From: Metridium senile | Taxonomy: Eukaryota; Cnidaria; Anthozoa; Actiniaria; Metridiidae | DNA: 64,000 nucleotides | Assembly: GCA_949775045.1 (NCBI GenBank) | Contig: OX459096.1 | Span: 47,586,379-47,650,378, forward strand | Direction of reading: 5' to 3' | Shown: one piece after another, positions 1 to 10,715 of the stretch | Numbering within the stretch: position 1 is the stretch's first letter | Layout of the letters: each line of letters starts with the position of its first letter | The notes under the pieces: model-generated | Seen by the model: the letters and a program-made list of their open reading frames with translations, nothing else | What the model was told of the DNA's origin: nothing | The model's database searches: none | Program-made: the position numbers and the translations under genes

Positions 1-166
1 TCCGTATACCACTATCATTGTCAATTTCATCGTCATTTCCATTTTTTCGCCGTTTTTTTTTTTTTTTTAATCTATACCATTATGATTGTCATATCGCAAT
101 TATCGTCATCAAATTACCATCAAATGACCTGGTCATAATGATTAACGTATGACATGTTGTCTTTAG

Positions 167-2726
167 CACCGGAAGTACTCACCAATGATCCAGTGTCGTT
201 CAAATCTGATATGTGGTAAGTATGCCCTTTAAACGACGAACTTTATAAGTGAGTTTTATCAAACATTATGGGAGAGAAGTTAATTAAATGTATGTTATAG
301 CAGCTGATTGCGTTACTTTTCTTTCTAGGAGCATTGGAGTTGTCACATATGTCATGTAAGTAAATGTACTGACCTAAAAATATACTGATGAACTAGGATA
401 TGAAACTGAGTAGAAAATATCTGTGGCAAAACATCGTACAAATGATAATGGGTGTTGATGTAGAACATTTTCATCATGTTCAAACTATGTATACAACCCC
501 GAAAAAGTTTGTCACCCGTGAAAAGCACACAAGCTTGTGACGCAAAGGATCATGGATCAGTTCAGAAACTAAATGTGCATTCGGATTCAGAACGCCTTTC
601 TTGTTGTTTGACAAATCAAAATGGACATTTCTCAATAACATATTGCCAAGTGGGCTCCGTCAAGTACAGCAATGTGGCCATGAAATCCCTGCGTTCTAAT
701 AAAGTATACATAGGTAATCCATAATCCCCTGCGCTACTAGCTTGTAGGCTTTTCACTTCACGGGTGACAAAGTTTCTCGGAAAGGGTGTACATCCACGCG
801 GTTATAATCATGAAATTGTTTATTCATACTTGTTGATATTTGCTTGCAGGCTGTCTGGAGTCTCGCCGTTCCAAGCTGATTCAACAAACGATATTGGTGA
901 TAAAATATGTACACATACTAGTATAGACTTCCCTGACAAGTACTTCAGTCCAATCTCACCGCATGCTCAAAACTTTATTTCATCGTTACTACAACAAGAC
1001 GCAATGTAAGAAAACCAAATGTGCTTTTATTGATGTTATTATTATTCATCTTTTTTATTAGTTTGTTTGATGATCGGCTGTATATTAACTGATTGTTTGT
1101 TTATTTGTTTGTTTCATCCGTTTGTCTGTTTTTGTTTGTTTGTTTGTTTGTTTGTATGTTTGTTTATCTGTTTGTGTTTGCTTGTTTGTTTGCTTTTTGT
1201 TTGTAGGTTTGTTTGTCTGTTTGTTTTTGCTTGTTCGTTTTCTTGCTCGTTTGTATTTTGGTTTGTCTGTTTGTTTGTTCGTTCGCTTGCCCGTTTGTTT
1301 GTAGGTTTGCTTGTTCGTTTTCTTGCTCGTTTGCTTTTTGTTTGTATGTTTGTTTATCTTTGTGTTTGCTTGTTTGCTGTTTTCTTGCTCGTTTGCTTTT
1401 TGTTTGTATGTTTGTTTATCTGTTTGTGTTTGCTTGTTTGCTGTTTTATTGCTCTTCTGCTTTTTGTTTGTATGTTTGTTTTTAGCTTGTTTGCTTGTTC
1501 GTTTTCTTACTCGTTTTTTGTTGTTGTTTTTTTGTCTGTTTGTTTTCGCTTGTTTGCTTGTTCGTTTTCTTGCTCGTTTGTATTTTGGTTTGTCTGTTTG
1601 TGTTTGTTCGTTCGCTTGCCCGTTCGTTTGTTGGTTTGCTTGTTCGTTGTTCCGGGTTATAGTTTTGTTTGTCGGTTTGTGTTTGTTTGTTCGTTCGTTC
1701 GCTTGCTCGTTTGTTTGTTTGTTTGTTTGTTCGCTTGCCCGTTCGTTTGTTGGTTTGCTTGTTCGTTGTTCCGGGTTATAGTTTTGTTTGTCGGTTTGTG
1801 TTTGTTTGTTCGTTCGTTCGCTTGCTCGTTTGTTTGTTTGTTTGTTCGTTCGCTTGCCCGTTCGTTTGTTGGTTTGCTTGTTCGTTGTTCCGGGTTATAG
1901 TTTTGTTTGTCGGTTTGTGTTTGTTTGTTCGTTCGTTCGCTTGCTCGTTTGTTTGTTTGTTTGTTCGTTCGCTTGCCCGTTTGTTTGTTGGTTTGCTTGT
2001 TCGTTGTTCCGGGTTATAGTTTTGTTTGTCTGTCAGTCTGTTCAGTATTCATATTTTTTCTAATATATATCTATTAATTGTTTACAGATCAAGAGCTGAT
2101 TGTCAAGATTGCATAAAATCAGATTGGATAAGGGTACGCATATATTTTCTTTACAAACAACCATTGAGTTGCAGTGATAATAATAAATCGTTTGTGCTTG
2201 TAGATGTTGAGTCCAAGACCACCAAGTCCTGTTCGAACAACCAAACTTAATACATCCAGACTTGCTGCGTTTAATGCCAGAAGAAGAAATCAGGTTGGTT
2301 GATTTGAAGTGTGAAACCCATTTATTCATTCATTACTTCTTTTGCATTTATTCTTTCATTCATTTGAATTTCCATTCCGACATTCATTCACTCTCATAAT
2401 CATTAGTATTTATTAATATATTTGTTCATACTTTTGCATTTATTCATTCGTTTATCCATTAATTCATTCATTCACTCTTTAATCAGTCAATTATTTATTT
2501 ATCCATTAATTTATTCATTTGTTCTATGCATCCATTTATATATTCATTCATTTATTTGTTCATTCATTCATTCATTCCCATTGATTTGTTCAGTTATCCA
2601 TTTATCCATAAATTGATTCATTAATTTGTTTATCTAAATATTTTTCAGCATGATGTCAAGCCTCTAGCCCAAACCAGAATGTCCAAATCCAAATCAAGTA
2701 TAAATAGCGTGGAATCAGATTTATAG
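167..2726 (+). CDS. Trio/Kalirin-like RhoGEF kinase, C-terminal exons (5' part lies outside the window)
   Basis: Six spliced segments fit one reading frame: 167-215, 329-355 (only 27 nt), 850-1005, 2088-2133, 2204-2293 and 2649-2726 (TAG stop). All introns are GT-AG and phases match. The peptide starts at the kinase APE motif (APEVLTNDPVS), continues through DMWSIGVVTYVMLSGVSPF (subdomains IX-X) and ends the domain at CIKSDWIR. A tail follows with LNTSRLAAFNARRRNQHDV. Both the LLSGVSPF stretch and this tail resemble the C-terminus of Trio/Kalirin (family pattern LDTSRLTSFIERRKHQNDV, from memory). Those are large scaffolds with two RhoGEF units and a terminal CaMK-type kinase; only about 147 residues are visible here. 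The tail is shorter or different after HDVKPL and ends in a Ser-rich segment. Another DAPK/MLCK-type kinase is possible but fits the tail less well. Confidence 0.85.
1050..2040. repeat. TTTG/TTCG-rich microsatellite grading into a 119-bp tandem repeat
   Basis: This fills an intron of the Trio-like gene. The first 600 bp are imperfect TTTG and TTCG tetramers. From about 1651 a 119-bp unit is repeated: the marker TCCGGGTTATAG begins at 1651, 1770, 1889 and 2008. Because 119 is not a multiple of three and stop codons are rare in it, long Cys/Phe/Val/Leu ORFs are open in all three forward frames. They are not coding. Confidence 0.93.
2310..2640. repeat. Degenerate ATTC tetranucleotide repeat
   Basis: Imperfect ATTC/TTTATTC/CCATT tetramers fill the last intron of the Trio-like gene, between the exons ending at 2293 and starting at 2649. 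Confidence 0.85.
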
Positions 2727-4127
2727 TTATTCATTATGGCTTATGATAAAATGCTGTACATAATGTACTATAACAGACGCGCCTAAACACAGGCATGACC
2801 AAGATTTATCAGAATTATTGCCATGAATATCACAATTAGAATATTTCCAAATCAGAGTTATAATTACAATCAATTGAATAGAATTGCTTACATTAACAAA
2901 TAACTACTATTGTTTTATAGAAAAATTAGGAGATTTAGTTCATTTTCAATGTGCTGTTAAAAGCTGCATGTTTTCGTGTTTTGTTAGTGAAAACATTTAG
3001 GTTTAGTAATATATATAGAACATCTTTTTTAAATTGTTGTCGCAGCCGAAGCTCAAACAACCACTGCACTGGATGTCGGGATTGTTTATTTTATTTATTA
3101 CGACAATTTTTCTGAGATATGCTTTTCAACATGATATGTCCAACATATGCTCGGAATAAATTGACAAGAGAACGATACCAACATGCTTTGCAGCCTTGGA
3201 GTGTTCCCTGTGACTTCTGTTGTGTCAGTATTTTTGAAATAGTTGTATAAGTATGTCTAAGATCAGAGCGCGAGCTAGATCAAACAAGATATTTTTGGTG
3301 TTCAGTTGTGTTGTGTTGTGTTTATCGTTAATCCAAATATCGTTTATGGACGAGTGTAAAATAACATTCAGTTTTTATTTATTGCGTTATTACAAATGTA
3401 AAACAAATGTTCTATTTTTATCGAAAAATTAAAATTAAAACATAATACGAAAAACTTGTAGTTGTGATAGTTCAATATGCCGTGATAGTTCAATATGACG
3501 TTATTGCTTGATACAACAATTGGGGAAAATTAATTGTGTACTAAACAAATATTGCGGGCCTCTCATTTATATTACTGAAAGTTTCGTTTTTGTAGAGATG
3601 AGGTTTATTCCAATTTTGATTTGCTTTTTAGAAAACAACATCTCATTTGAGTTTTATTTCTAACAGCGCAATGATTGAGCAAAAGTAAGAACATTTGCTT
3701 AGTTTTATACACCTGGTGTATGTACCCTTGATCCCTTTCAAAAACATTTTGCACTTTCTTCACAGTTCCCCATAACTGCATGAAATCACTTTTTTAACGC
3801 CACAATCTTCTAGCCAGACACAAGTGTCCTAATTTTTAAGACTCACACACACTATCTGAGTCACATGTTGATTTTAGCGGAGGGAGAAAATCCGGATAAC
3901 CCGGAAAAAAACAATATAGCATGGGAGAGAACGCATCAAACAAACTCTATTCACTTGTCGCCCGAGCAAGGAATCGAATCCAGGTCACAGTGGTAAAAGG
4001 CCAGCTGTCCCACCGCCGCCACCTATAAGTAAATCAATCCTTTCTCTAAAAAGGTTTACTGTTTTGTCATATATTTATTCACTGAAAATAATTTAAAAAT
4101 GCATGATCCATATTCAATGAAAAAAGT
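2727..4127. other. 3' UTR of the Trio-like gene and intergenic DNA
   Basis: No coding signal is seen. An AATAAA hexamer at 3155-3160 is a candidate polyadenylation signal about 430 bp after the stop. Around 3035-3090 there is a fragment related to the inverted-repeat element at 37.8 kb (GTCGCAGCCGAAGC and a GATGTCGG motif). About 3955-4022 reads on the minus strand like a degenerate tRNA-derived sequence with B-box-like GATTCGATTCC. It does not fold convincingly. Confidence 0.5.
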
Positions 4128-4437
4128 GCCTCTGCTCCCTAAAACCCCTGGGAGAGCTGCTCCCTAAAACCCCTGGGAGAGCCGCTCCCTAAAACCCCTG
4201 GGAGAGCCGCTCCCTAAAACCCCTGGGAGAGCTGCTCCCTAAAACCCCTGGGAGAGCCGCTCCCTAAAACCCCTGGGAGAGCCGCTCCCAAAAACCCCTG
4301 GGAGAGCTGCTCCCCAAAACCCCTGGGAGAGCCGCTCCCTAAAACCCCTGGGAGAGCCGCTCCCTAAAACCCCTGGGAGAGCTGCTCCCCAAAACCCCTG
4401 GGAGAGCCGCTCCCTAAAACCCCTGGGAGAGCCGCTC
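4128..4437. repeat. 25-bp minisatellite, about 12 copies
   Basis: The unit, with core CCCCTGGGAGAGCCGCTCCC and then TAAAA, recurs every 25 bp (AAAACCCC at 4141, 4166, 4191 and so on). Copies differ mainly at GCCGC/GCTGC and CCCT/CCCC/CCCA. The partly self-complementary GGGAG...CTCCC core could form small hairpins. The minus-strand Gly/Ser/Arg-Pro ORF across it is only the repeat read in frame (three units = 25 codons). Confidence 0.95.
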
Positions 4438-6387
4438 GATCGAGTTTTACTGCCGGACACATTTCAATGAGCTGACAAGTTTTACTATGTATGCTTGTTT
4501 TATTATCCATTTTAATATTATCCATTTTAATACGGAATAAAGCAGCTGAAACTCGATCGTTTAATTTGCAGCCAAAACTGAACACGTGCATCTATATAAG
4601 TATCCATACTTTTATATCCACTTGTGCACTGTAATCGCACGTTTGCGCGTACTAAAAGGCGAGGTCGAATAGTAAATAAATTTAATAAGAAATTTAATAA
4701 GAAATAAATTATTATTATTATTAAATGACTTTCAATTATTTTAAGCGTGTTTTGCAGTTGTTGTTTATTATAATATCTTTATTGATCCAGGCTCCATGGA
4801 AAGTGTGTTTTCAATTAACAGTGAATTTATTCTTGTTGATAGAGTCTGTCATATTTTACAAACTTTATTGAATCAGCTATATATTCGGCGGCAGGATTGA
4901 CTTCATCTCATCAGCTTATACAACCACCTGGCTGGCTCAGATAATTACGATACCGTTACAACTGGTATTAAACTAAATATCATTGTGGAAAAATATCACT
5001 AGTTTTTCAAAAAAGGAGTGCTTCCCTTCATTAGGATGCTATACATTGCGTTCAATTAATCGGTAACTTTTTAAAATTAAAATGATCAATCGTTCATTGA
5101 ATTGTCCTATTTCATTATGACGTCAATTCAAAACATTCTATTGTTCTAACGCTAAGGATCATAGTCGCCAGTGGGGGACAGATTCATAACAATAATACAG
5201 GAATACACAATAAAATTGCATTTACAAGACGGATAGGAAAGAAATGACAACAAAATGCCGATAAATATGAAAGTATAAACATAGACACATAACATACATA
5301 AAAATTAGATAATTTGAAGCTCAATTTTCAAAGAGAAAGAAGATTTAGTTGAAATAACCATTGTTTTCGGCGATTCTATCCCCCGCTAAAACACATCGTG
5401 GCGTTATAACGAAATAGGGCAATTAGATGCTTGTTTTTAGAATCATCCCCCATAAAACAGCTTTGTTTTTACGTAGTAGAGAAATGACAAAAAAGCGTTT
5501 GTTAAGATATGTTCTTACCCCTGATGATTGTCGAAGCTTGGTATAAAATTTAATCTTAAATACAACGTTGCTGAATCTTTACTCGTCATGAGTTTGTTTT
5601 TCTTGTTTTTTTTAAGAGAAAGTGATATTTACAGACACTATAATTGCTCCAGGGGTTTTTCACACTGCATGGCTTCATTTGAGTAGATACTAGAAGCTTC
5701 CTGTACAAAAGACAAGACAAACAACCATGCTGGATTGATCCACGTATTAAAACGATCCTGGAGATAAAAAAGATGTTACGAACATGTCTGAACACTTTGA
5801 ATTTTGTGTTACTTTTTTAACCCACATCCCTTGAGCGAATAGATTAGAAATATGACTATTTGTTATGAATACTCAGTGTATTTGAGGTTTCAAGTAGTAG
5901 AAGGTTCAGAAAATAATAACATGAAAAGTCAAGTGTTCACGGTTCGAGTATCCTAACTGTAACTTGTTAGGCTCGAAATCTCAGTAGTTAGCAGTTAAGC
6001 AACAACGTCGAAATTACATAGAAATGTACCATGATTTAAATTATATAAAATATAATAATTTTATTAATTCTTGTTAAACAATATTCAAAATTTTAAAATG
6101 TAGCGTGACACATCGAAGATATTTTGTCGGCGTCAGTTATGTGTACTTTCGCTTTACTCACGATATAATTACTTCCAAGTAAATAATAAATTAATTAAGC
6201 ATTCGTCATCATTTTATTTAATAGGATACAACTTAGACGATACAATATTCAGTTAGCTATTTACAAAGCCTTATATATCACATCAAATAAATACCCCACT
6301 AAAAGACCCAAAATTACGTCTATATACATTTTGTAAGCTGAATGTGTAAATTTTGTTATGTTTTTGTTATTAATGAAGGTTTATTTT
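4438..6387. other. Intergenic AT-rich DNA without recognised genes
   Basis: Only short stop-bounded ORFs occur, none with recognisable domains. Short ATT/AATAAATT simple sequence lies near 4680-4720. An 11-bp inverted pair (CGATCGAGTTT near 4438, AAACTCGATCG near 4550) follows the minisatellite. The stretch lies downstream of the minus-strand PRRT-like gene and may contain its 3' UTR or end; TTTATT (AATAAA on the minus strand) occurs near 6370. Confidence 0.45.
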
Positions 6388-6545
6388 AGGGGCCGACCAT
6401 TTAACTTTTGAGGGGGGGGGGGAGGGGGGATTTGGTCCGTGCACGAAATATTTTTTAGCCAGCTTGCACACGCACGAAATTTATTTTCAAAATCCCCCCC
6501 CCCCCCCCCCCCCACCCCCCCTCAAAAGTTAAATGGTCGGCCCCT
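6388..6545. mobile_element. MITE with poly-G/poly-C inside its inverted repeats
   Basis: The left end AGGGGCCGACCATTTAACTT is mirrored at the right end as AAGTTAAATGGTCGGCCCCT. The arms continue into a G run on the left and a C run on the right. The whole unit is about 158 bp and would fold into one hairpin. No transposase is encoded, so it is a non-autonomous inverted-repeat element downstream of the PRRT-like gene. Confidence 0.85.
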
Positions 6546-6712
6546 TAACAGTTTTGGAATAAAATGGGTTGTTGACAACGTTCTGGTTTCGTGATCAGTT
6601 GAAAACGGTTTCGCTATCAAGGACTGAACTCAAGGACCTGTCATACACCGTGTCAGCCCTTGAGCGCCTTAATTAAGCGATGTTCAATATATGTCTCTGT
6701 CATATTGGTACA

Positions 6713-7729
6713 TTATAGTTGTGATTCTACAGTGTGGTCTCTAACTCTTATATCTTGAGTTGACGACGAGTTAGCTGTACTATTATGTGCTCTTGAAGCT
6801 GTCTTAGTAGTTGGATAAATAATATACGCAGTTATCATGCATAACGATAACTCGATAACACGATTAGCTGTCTGGTACCCCCACCAAGGCCATGCTTCAA
6901 CATAAGCCTGGTTTAAGTCATATAAATTATAAACTTCAAACAATGAATAAAACTCTAGTCCAATAGATGCTAGCCCAGCTAAGGCTACTAGTCCTGAGAT
7001 GTATAAAATCCTCTTCGATCCTTGACTTGTTGTTTTGTTTGCTTCCGCTTGTCCGGCATCATTAACTTTGTTGATGTATTTCATTTTGGATTTCTCGTTC
7101 ATTTTGACGAGCCACGCACTGTAGAGGAAGGCAAGGACCAGAGCCAACCACCATACAATAAGAATGGCTTGGCACACTATGAATAAACGTGCCAAACGAG
7201 GAGAAAATGTTACTATGAGATAAATCCCAAGGACGAGTACAAAATGAATGACGATGATGCTCGATAGGAATTTGATGTCTTGAAGTCTCTTTGCTATTAG
7301 AAATAAATTATTTACTTTAACGAAAGTAAAGTTTATAAGAGAGAATATCGATGTCAGACATGGATATCCCAAGGCAAAAACAATCCTATCAAACACAACT
7401 GGTAGATGGAGATATTTATGCCCTTCATATGGATCCAAGGCGAGATATAAACATCTTGTAAAAGAAAACATGAAAAGTAGTCCAGTTACTGCCGTGAAAT
7501 AACGAGTAAGTGTTAATGTCTGAGCACGTTTTAATCGTACCAAGCAATACACGCAGAATGCAGCTAGAACTGCAAATAAAATGGCAAATCCGTAATTATG
7601 AACTTCCCACCATACATTCCATGTTGTGAAAGCTATACTCCATTCTGGTAGAGGCTCAGGATTTGATAATACATCATTCTCGGGTTCTGCAGAGGGTTCT
7701 TGTGTGGACGAAATCTCAGGAGACGCCAT
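6713..7729 (-). CDS. Intronless seven-pass membrane protein, PRRT3/PRRT4-like
   Basis: One uninterrupted 338-residue frame, ATG at 7729-7727. The N-terminus is short, acidic and Pro/Ser/Glu-rich (residues 1-30). Seven hydrophobic segments follow at roughly 46-66, 78-98, 113-138, 154-175, 182-206, 241-262 and 284-305, with a basic loop around 208-240 and a hydrophilic Ser/Thr tail. The segments TGLLFMFSFTRCLYLALDPY and WPWWGYQTANRVIELSLCM resemble the membrane domain of vertebrate proline-rich transmembrane proteins 3 and 4. Vertebrate members have long extracellular proline-rich regions; this one has only about 40 residues before the first helix. Function is unknown. A divergent GPCR-like receptor is the alternative. 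No signal peptide is evident. Confidence 0.82.
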   Translation of the reverse strand: MASPEISSTQEPSAEPENDVLSNPEPLPEWSIAFTTWNVWWEVHNYGFAILFAVLAAFCVYCLVRLKRAQTLTLTRYFTAVTGLLFMFSFTRCLYLALDPYEGHKYLHLPVVFDRIVFALGYPCLTSIFSLINFTFVKVNNLFLIAKRLQDIKFLSSIIVIHFVLVLGIYLIVTFSPRLARLFIVCQAILIVWWLALVLAFLYSAWLVKMNEKSKMKYINKVNDAGQAEANKTTSQGSKRILYISGLVALAGLASIGLEFYSLFEVYNLYDLNQAYVEAWPWWGYQTANRVIELSLCMITAYIIYPTTKTASRAHNSTANSSSTQDIRVRDHTVESQL

Positions 7730-8131
7730 GTTGATGATTCAAAGTTATTTGGCCAATAGAGTGTGATATTATCAATGAGTCAGCTAACATGTTATTTCAG
7801 TGTTTAAATAATCAGCAGGCATATCATGAATAATTAACGAACTCTTGCTGTTAGCCCACGTGTCAATATCACAATAAATCGTTTAAAAGAGTGATAATGA
7901 CTAAAACAAACACAACTGTCTAATTATTTCCGGTGTTAAAAATATTAAAAACAAATTATGGCTACGAAACATTTGCTGGGGTCTTTGCTTGCCTCCATGA
8001 CCCAATACAATCTTGTGCGACATACCACGTACCCCCGTCTCACCGACAACAACATTACTCGAATAAGCGCCGCACGCTATATATAGTGCTACTCTAGAAC
8101 AGCATTGCAAATAAATTTTTATCAAAAGCTA
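7730..8131. other. Upstream region of the PRRT-like gene
   Basis: This is AT-rich DNA before the minus-strand start codon. No convincing TATA box or other promoter element could be assigned, and the short ORFs here have no recognisable content. Confidence 0.4.
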
Positions 8132-9102
8132 TATTCTTCAGAGAAGATTTCTGTAAATACCATGCAAACGCGGCAACACTCAAAAAATCGATTTTGCTCA
8201 TATTTTAACCATAGGTAGCCCTCAACATGAAACAAGTCATGATGCCTTTAATTAAGAAAAATACTGCATATTTTTTGGAATCAGTAAAGTAGTTAATTTT
8301 GTCATACGAGGCCGTCAAAGTTGACAGAAAAATTAGCGTCTCGATCGAAGCAGCGATTTGACGAAATGTTGTTTTTCGAGATTTTTCTTTTAAAACATGC
8401 AATATTTTTTTAAACTAAATAAAAGGTAAACATTGCTTGGGTTGTACTGATTTTATTTGATAGCATTTTGCTGCTAAAAAGAAAGAAAATGTGATCATTT
8501 ATGCAAATCACGTCCGCGACTTGGCAGATTGAATGTGTTAGCCGACAGTAGAATATGCATAATAAGCAAGATTTTGCGAAAGTTCGCAGCTCAATAACTT
8601 CGCTCAATTACATTTACCCAAGCTGAATTTTTTACAGTTATATATTCAATACCTTAACATTCAGAACCCAGATTATTATTGAAAAATTTTGTGCTGCACA
8701 TAGTAAAATATTTTTTTGTTTTTACCCTACTTTTTCTAAGGCGAAAAGTATGACATAGAAAAATAAATAAAATAATACCTTTAAGTAACTCAATATTTCT
8801 ATAAAAGCTTGAGTTTAAAGTTAAGATACCATTAAACAATATTATGAAAGTTTGGAGTCATCAAAGTAATAAATTTTGCCATACGGGGCCGTCAAAGTTG
8901 ACATAAAAATTAGCGTCTCGGAGCAGCGATATGACGAAATTTCGTTTTTTGCGATTTTCTCGTAAAATATGCAGTATTTTTCTTAATTAAAGGCACCATG
9001 ATTTGTTTCATGTTGAGGGCTACCTATGGTTAAAATATGAGCAAAATCGATTTTTTGAGTGTTGCCGCGTTTGCTAGGTATTTACAGAAATCTTCTCTTC
9101 AG
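8132..9102. mobile_element. Long-arm inverted-repeat element with an internal direct repeat
   Basis: The left end (AGAAGATTTCTGTAAATACC, then CGCGGCAACACTC and a CATAGGTAGCCCTCAACATG stretch) is mirrored at 8990-9102 over about 120 bp. Inside, a segment with GGCCGTCAAAGTTGACA and AAATTAGCGTCTCG occurs near 8310 and again, in the same orientation, near 8890. There is no open reading frame, so it is a non-autonomous foldback-type element. Its end points are approximate. Confidence 0.8.
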
Positions 9103-9127
9103 TTCAAAGTCATTATATTTCACCGCT

Positions 9128-9235
9128 TGCCCATTAAGTTAACTAGCGAGTAAACTAGTATAGCCTGCGTCGGTGTTTGATATAAACGATAGGTAAAAAA
9201 AATGTTGACTTAACTTTAATGACTTTTCGAGCTTT
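9128..9235. repeat. Dispersed repeat, copy 1 (GTCGGTGTTTGATATAAACG family)
   Basis: The segment with AGCGAGTAAACTAGTATAG, then GTCGGTGTTTGATATAAACG and ATGTTGACTTAAC also occurs near 19730-19840 and 25635-25745 (the duplicated block), and inverted near 41885-41985 in an amphiphysin intron. The family is unidentified. Confidence 0.7.
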
Positions 9236-9824
9236 TAATAGCCCTTCGTTGGAGTAAAAGAGTTAGAGTAAGAGAAATACTGAGTATAAATAAGAAGCGG
9301 GAAACGTGATGAACCAATCAAAACGCGATAGAAAATGTAGGAGGAGTTAAAGAACAATGGAAAAAATAATTGAAAGCGAATCGTTCATTCATATCATGCC
9401 GAAAGGTTGCTGTGTACCTAAGGAATAAATTATAGTCGCATTTCTTTAGATTTACGGTTATTGTTAGTTCCAGTTATACGACATATACCGAAAGCCGTGG
9501 TGCAGGACACAAGAAGGAATGTTCATCTCGAACAAAGAAATCTTTAAGTTTAAATTGGTAAATATTAAACAAGTTCTTAAACTGCATTCCCACTCATTAT
9601 CGGTCTCTGCTCTAGAAAGCTTCTTTTTAGCTCTAAAAGGCTTTCTAAGTCACGATATATAAAATGTATTTTTTTAAATAAAAATTGCTCCAGCTGCCTT
9701 TGAAGTTTTTTAGCTTCTTTTTTCTCTATCTATATGCCGTGTGTAATGGATTATTAAATAAAAGAGGAACAAGAGCAAAGTCAGGTGAATTAGTTCATTA
9801 TTGAATCTCAAAATATATCTACGC
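9236..9824. other. Intergenic DNA without recognised features
   Basis: No ORF of interest, no tandem repeat and no inverted repeat could be supported here. Confidence 0.4.
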
Positions 9825-9994
9825 AAGAACGTTGTCCTGACTTTTGTAATTTAGTGGGGAGGAAATTAATTAAAAAGAAGATCACTCAAGCTGAACTCTT
9901 TCTTCAAGAAAAGGTTCAGCTTGAGTGATTTGCTTTTGTCTTTAAATTAATTCCTTCCCACTAAATTAATAAAGTCAGGACAACGTTCTTGCAA
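9825..9994. mobile_element. Hairpin MITE, about 170 bp
   Basis: The left arm reads GCAAGAACGTTGTCCTGAC, then TTTAGTGGG, AATTAATT and CACTCAAGCTGAAC. It is mirrored almost base for base by GTTCAGCTTGAGTG through GTCAGGACAACGTTCTTGC, so nearly the whole element is arm. Its outer GCAAGAACGTTGTC end is shared with the larger element that starts near 10716. Confidence 0.88.
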
Positions 9995-10019
9995 TTAGTG
10001 TATATCTATATAATGGGCG

Positions 10020-10120
10020 ATTGATTGATTCATTCATTCATTCGGTTATTTATTTTATTATTATTATTTTATTATTATTATTATTTATTTTTTGTAGTGC
10101 TCCATTGAGCAGAAGTTTGT

Positions 10121-10157
<37 letters not shown>
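10020..10157. repeat. ATT-rich simple sequence followed by a 37-nt poly-G run
   Basis: ATTC and TTATTA simple repeats lead into an unbroken G run at 10121-10157. The Gly-rich and Pro-rich ORFs reported across it are artefacts of the homopolymer. Homopolymer length is likely to be inexact in the assembly. Confidence 0.9.
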
Positions 10158-10158
<1 letters not shown>

Positions 10159-10715
10159 GAATATCCGACATGTCTATGCAGGAGACTAGAGACCAAGCTA
10201 GTCGAGTGTTTGGACCTGCTTGAGAATTTTCCCAAACGTATCGAGGTTTGTGATCCTAGTCATTCTAAGTCAGGTCGGGTGCATTGCACAACCCTAAACA
10301 GCAGTAAAAAAATAACTTTTTATAGAATTACGTATACAAGTTTATTAGATTATTGGTGTAAAATTAAATCATTGATTACAATCCCTATAACACACTATAG
10401 CTAACTACAATATAATGTGCTCTTTTCGACTCGACTACGAGGAAGAAATGACAAAAAAGTACAGAATTTTGATGATTTGCATGTGAATAAATATTGACTT
10501 GAAGCCGCAAGCGCTACTGACCATCACTCAATTTTGAGTTTTGGTTGAGAAAGCAAGACTGATTTTTAAAATTTTAGCTTGGAAACAAACTTTTCTTGAA
10601 CTTTTATATATTGATCCTCTGTTGTTAATGTAATTTATGCACTAAAATTATGCTATTTTCAGTCGCTAAAATTCAATTCTGAGAGAGAAAACGAGAAAAA
10701 CAATGGACAATTTAT

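Noticed and set aside
476..724. 82-codon plus-strand ORF in a Trio-like intron
   Set aside because: No recognisable content. The region has an inverted pair (GAAAAAGTTTGTCACCCGTG and its mirror near 757) and looks like a small inverted-repeat element.
1067..2063. Several overlapping Cys/Phe/Val/Leu-rich ORFs (up to 277 codons)
   Set aside because: They are the TTTG/119-bp repeat read in three frames inside an intron.
3955..4022. tRNA gene on the minus strand
   Set aside because: B-box-like motif only; acceptor and anticodon stems do not pair.
4239..4591. Gly/Ser/Arg-rich minus-strand ORFs
   Set aside because: In-frame reading of the 25-bp minisatellite.
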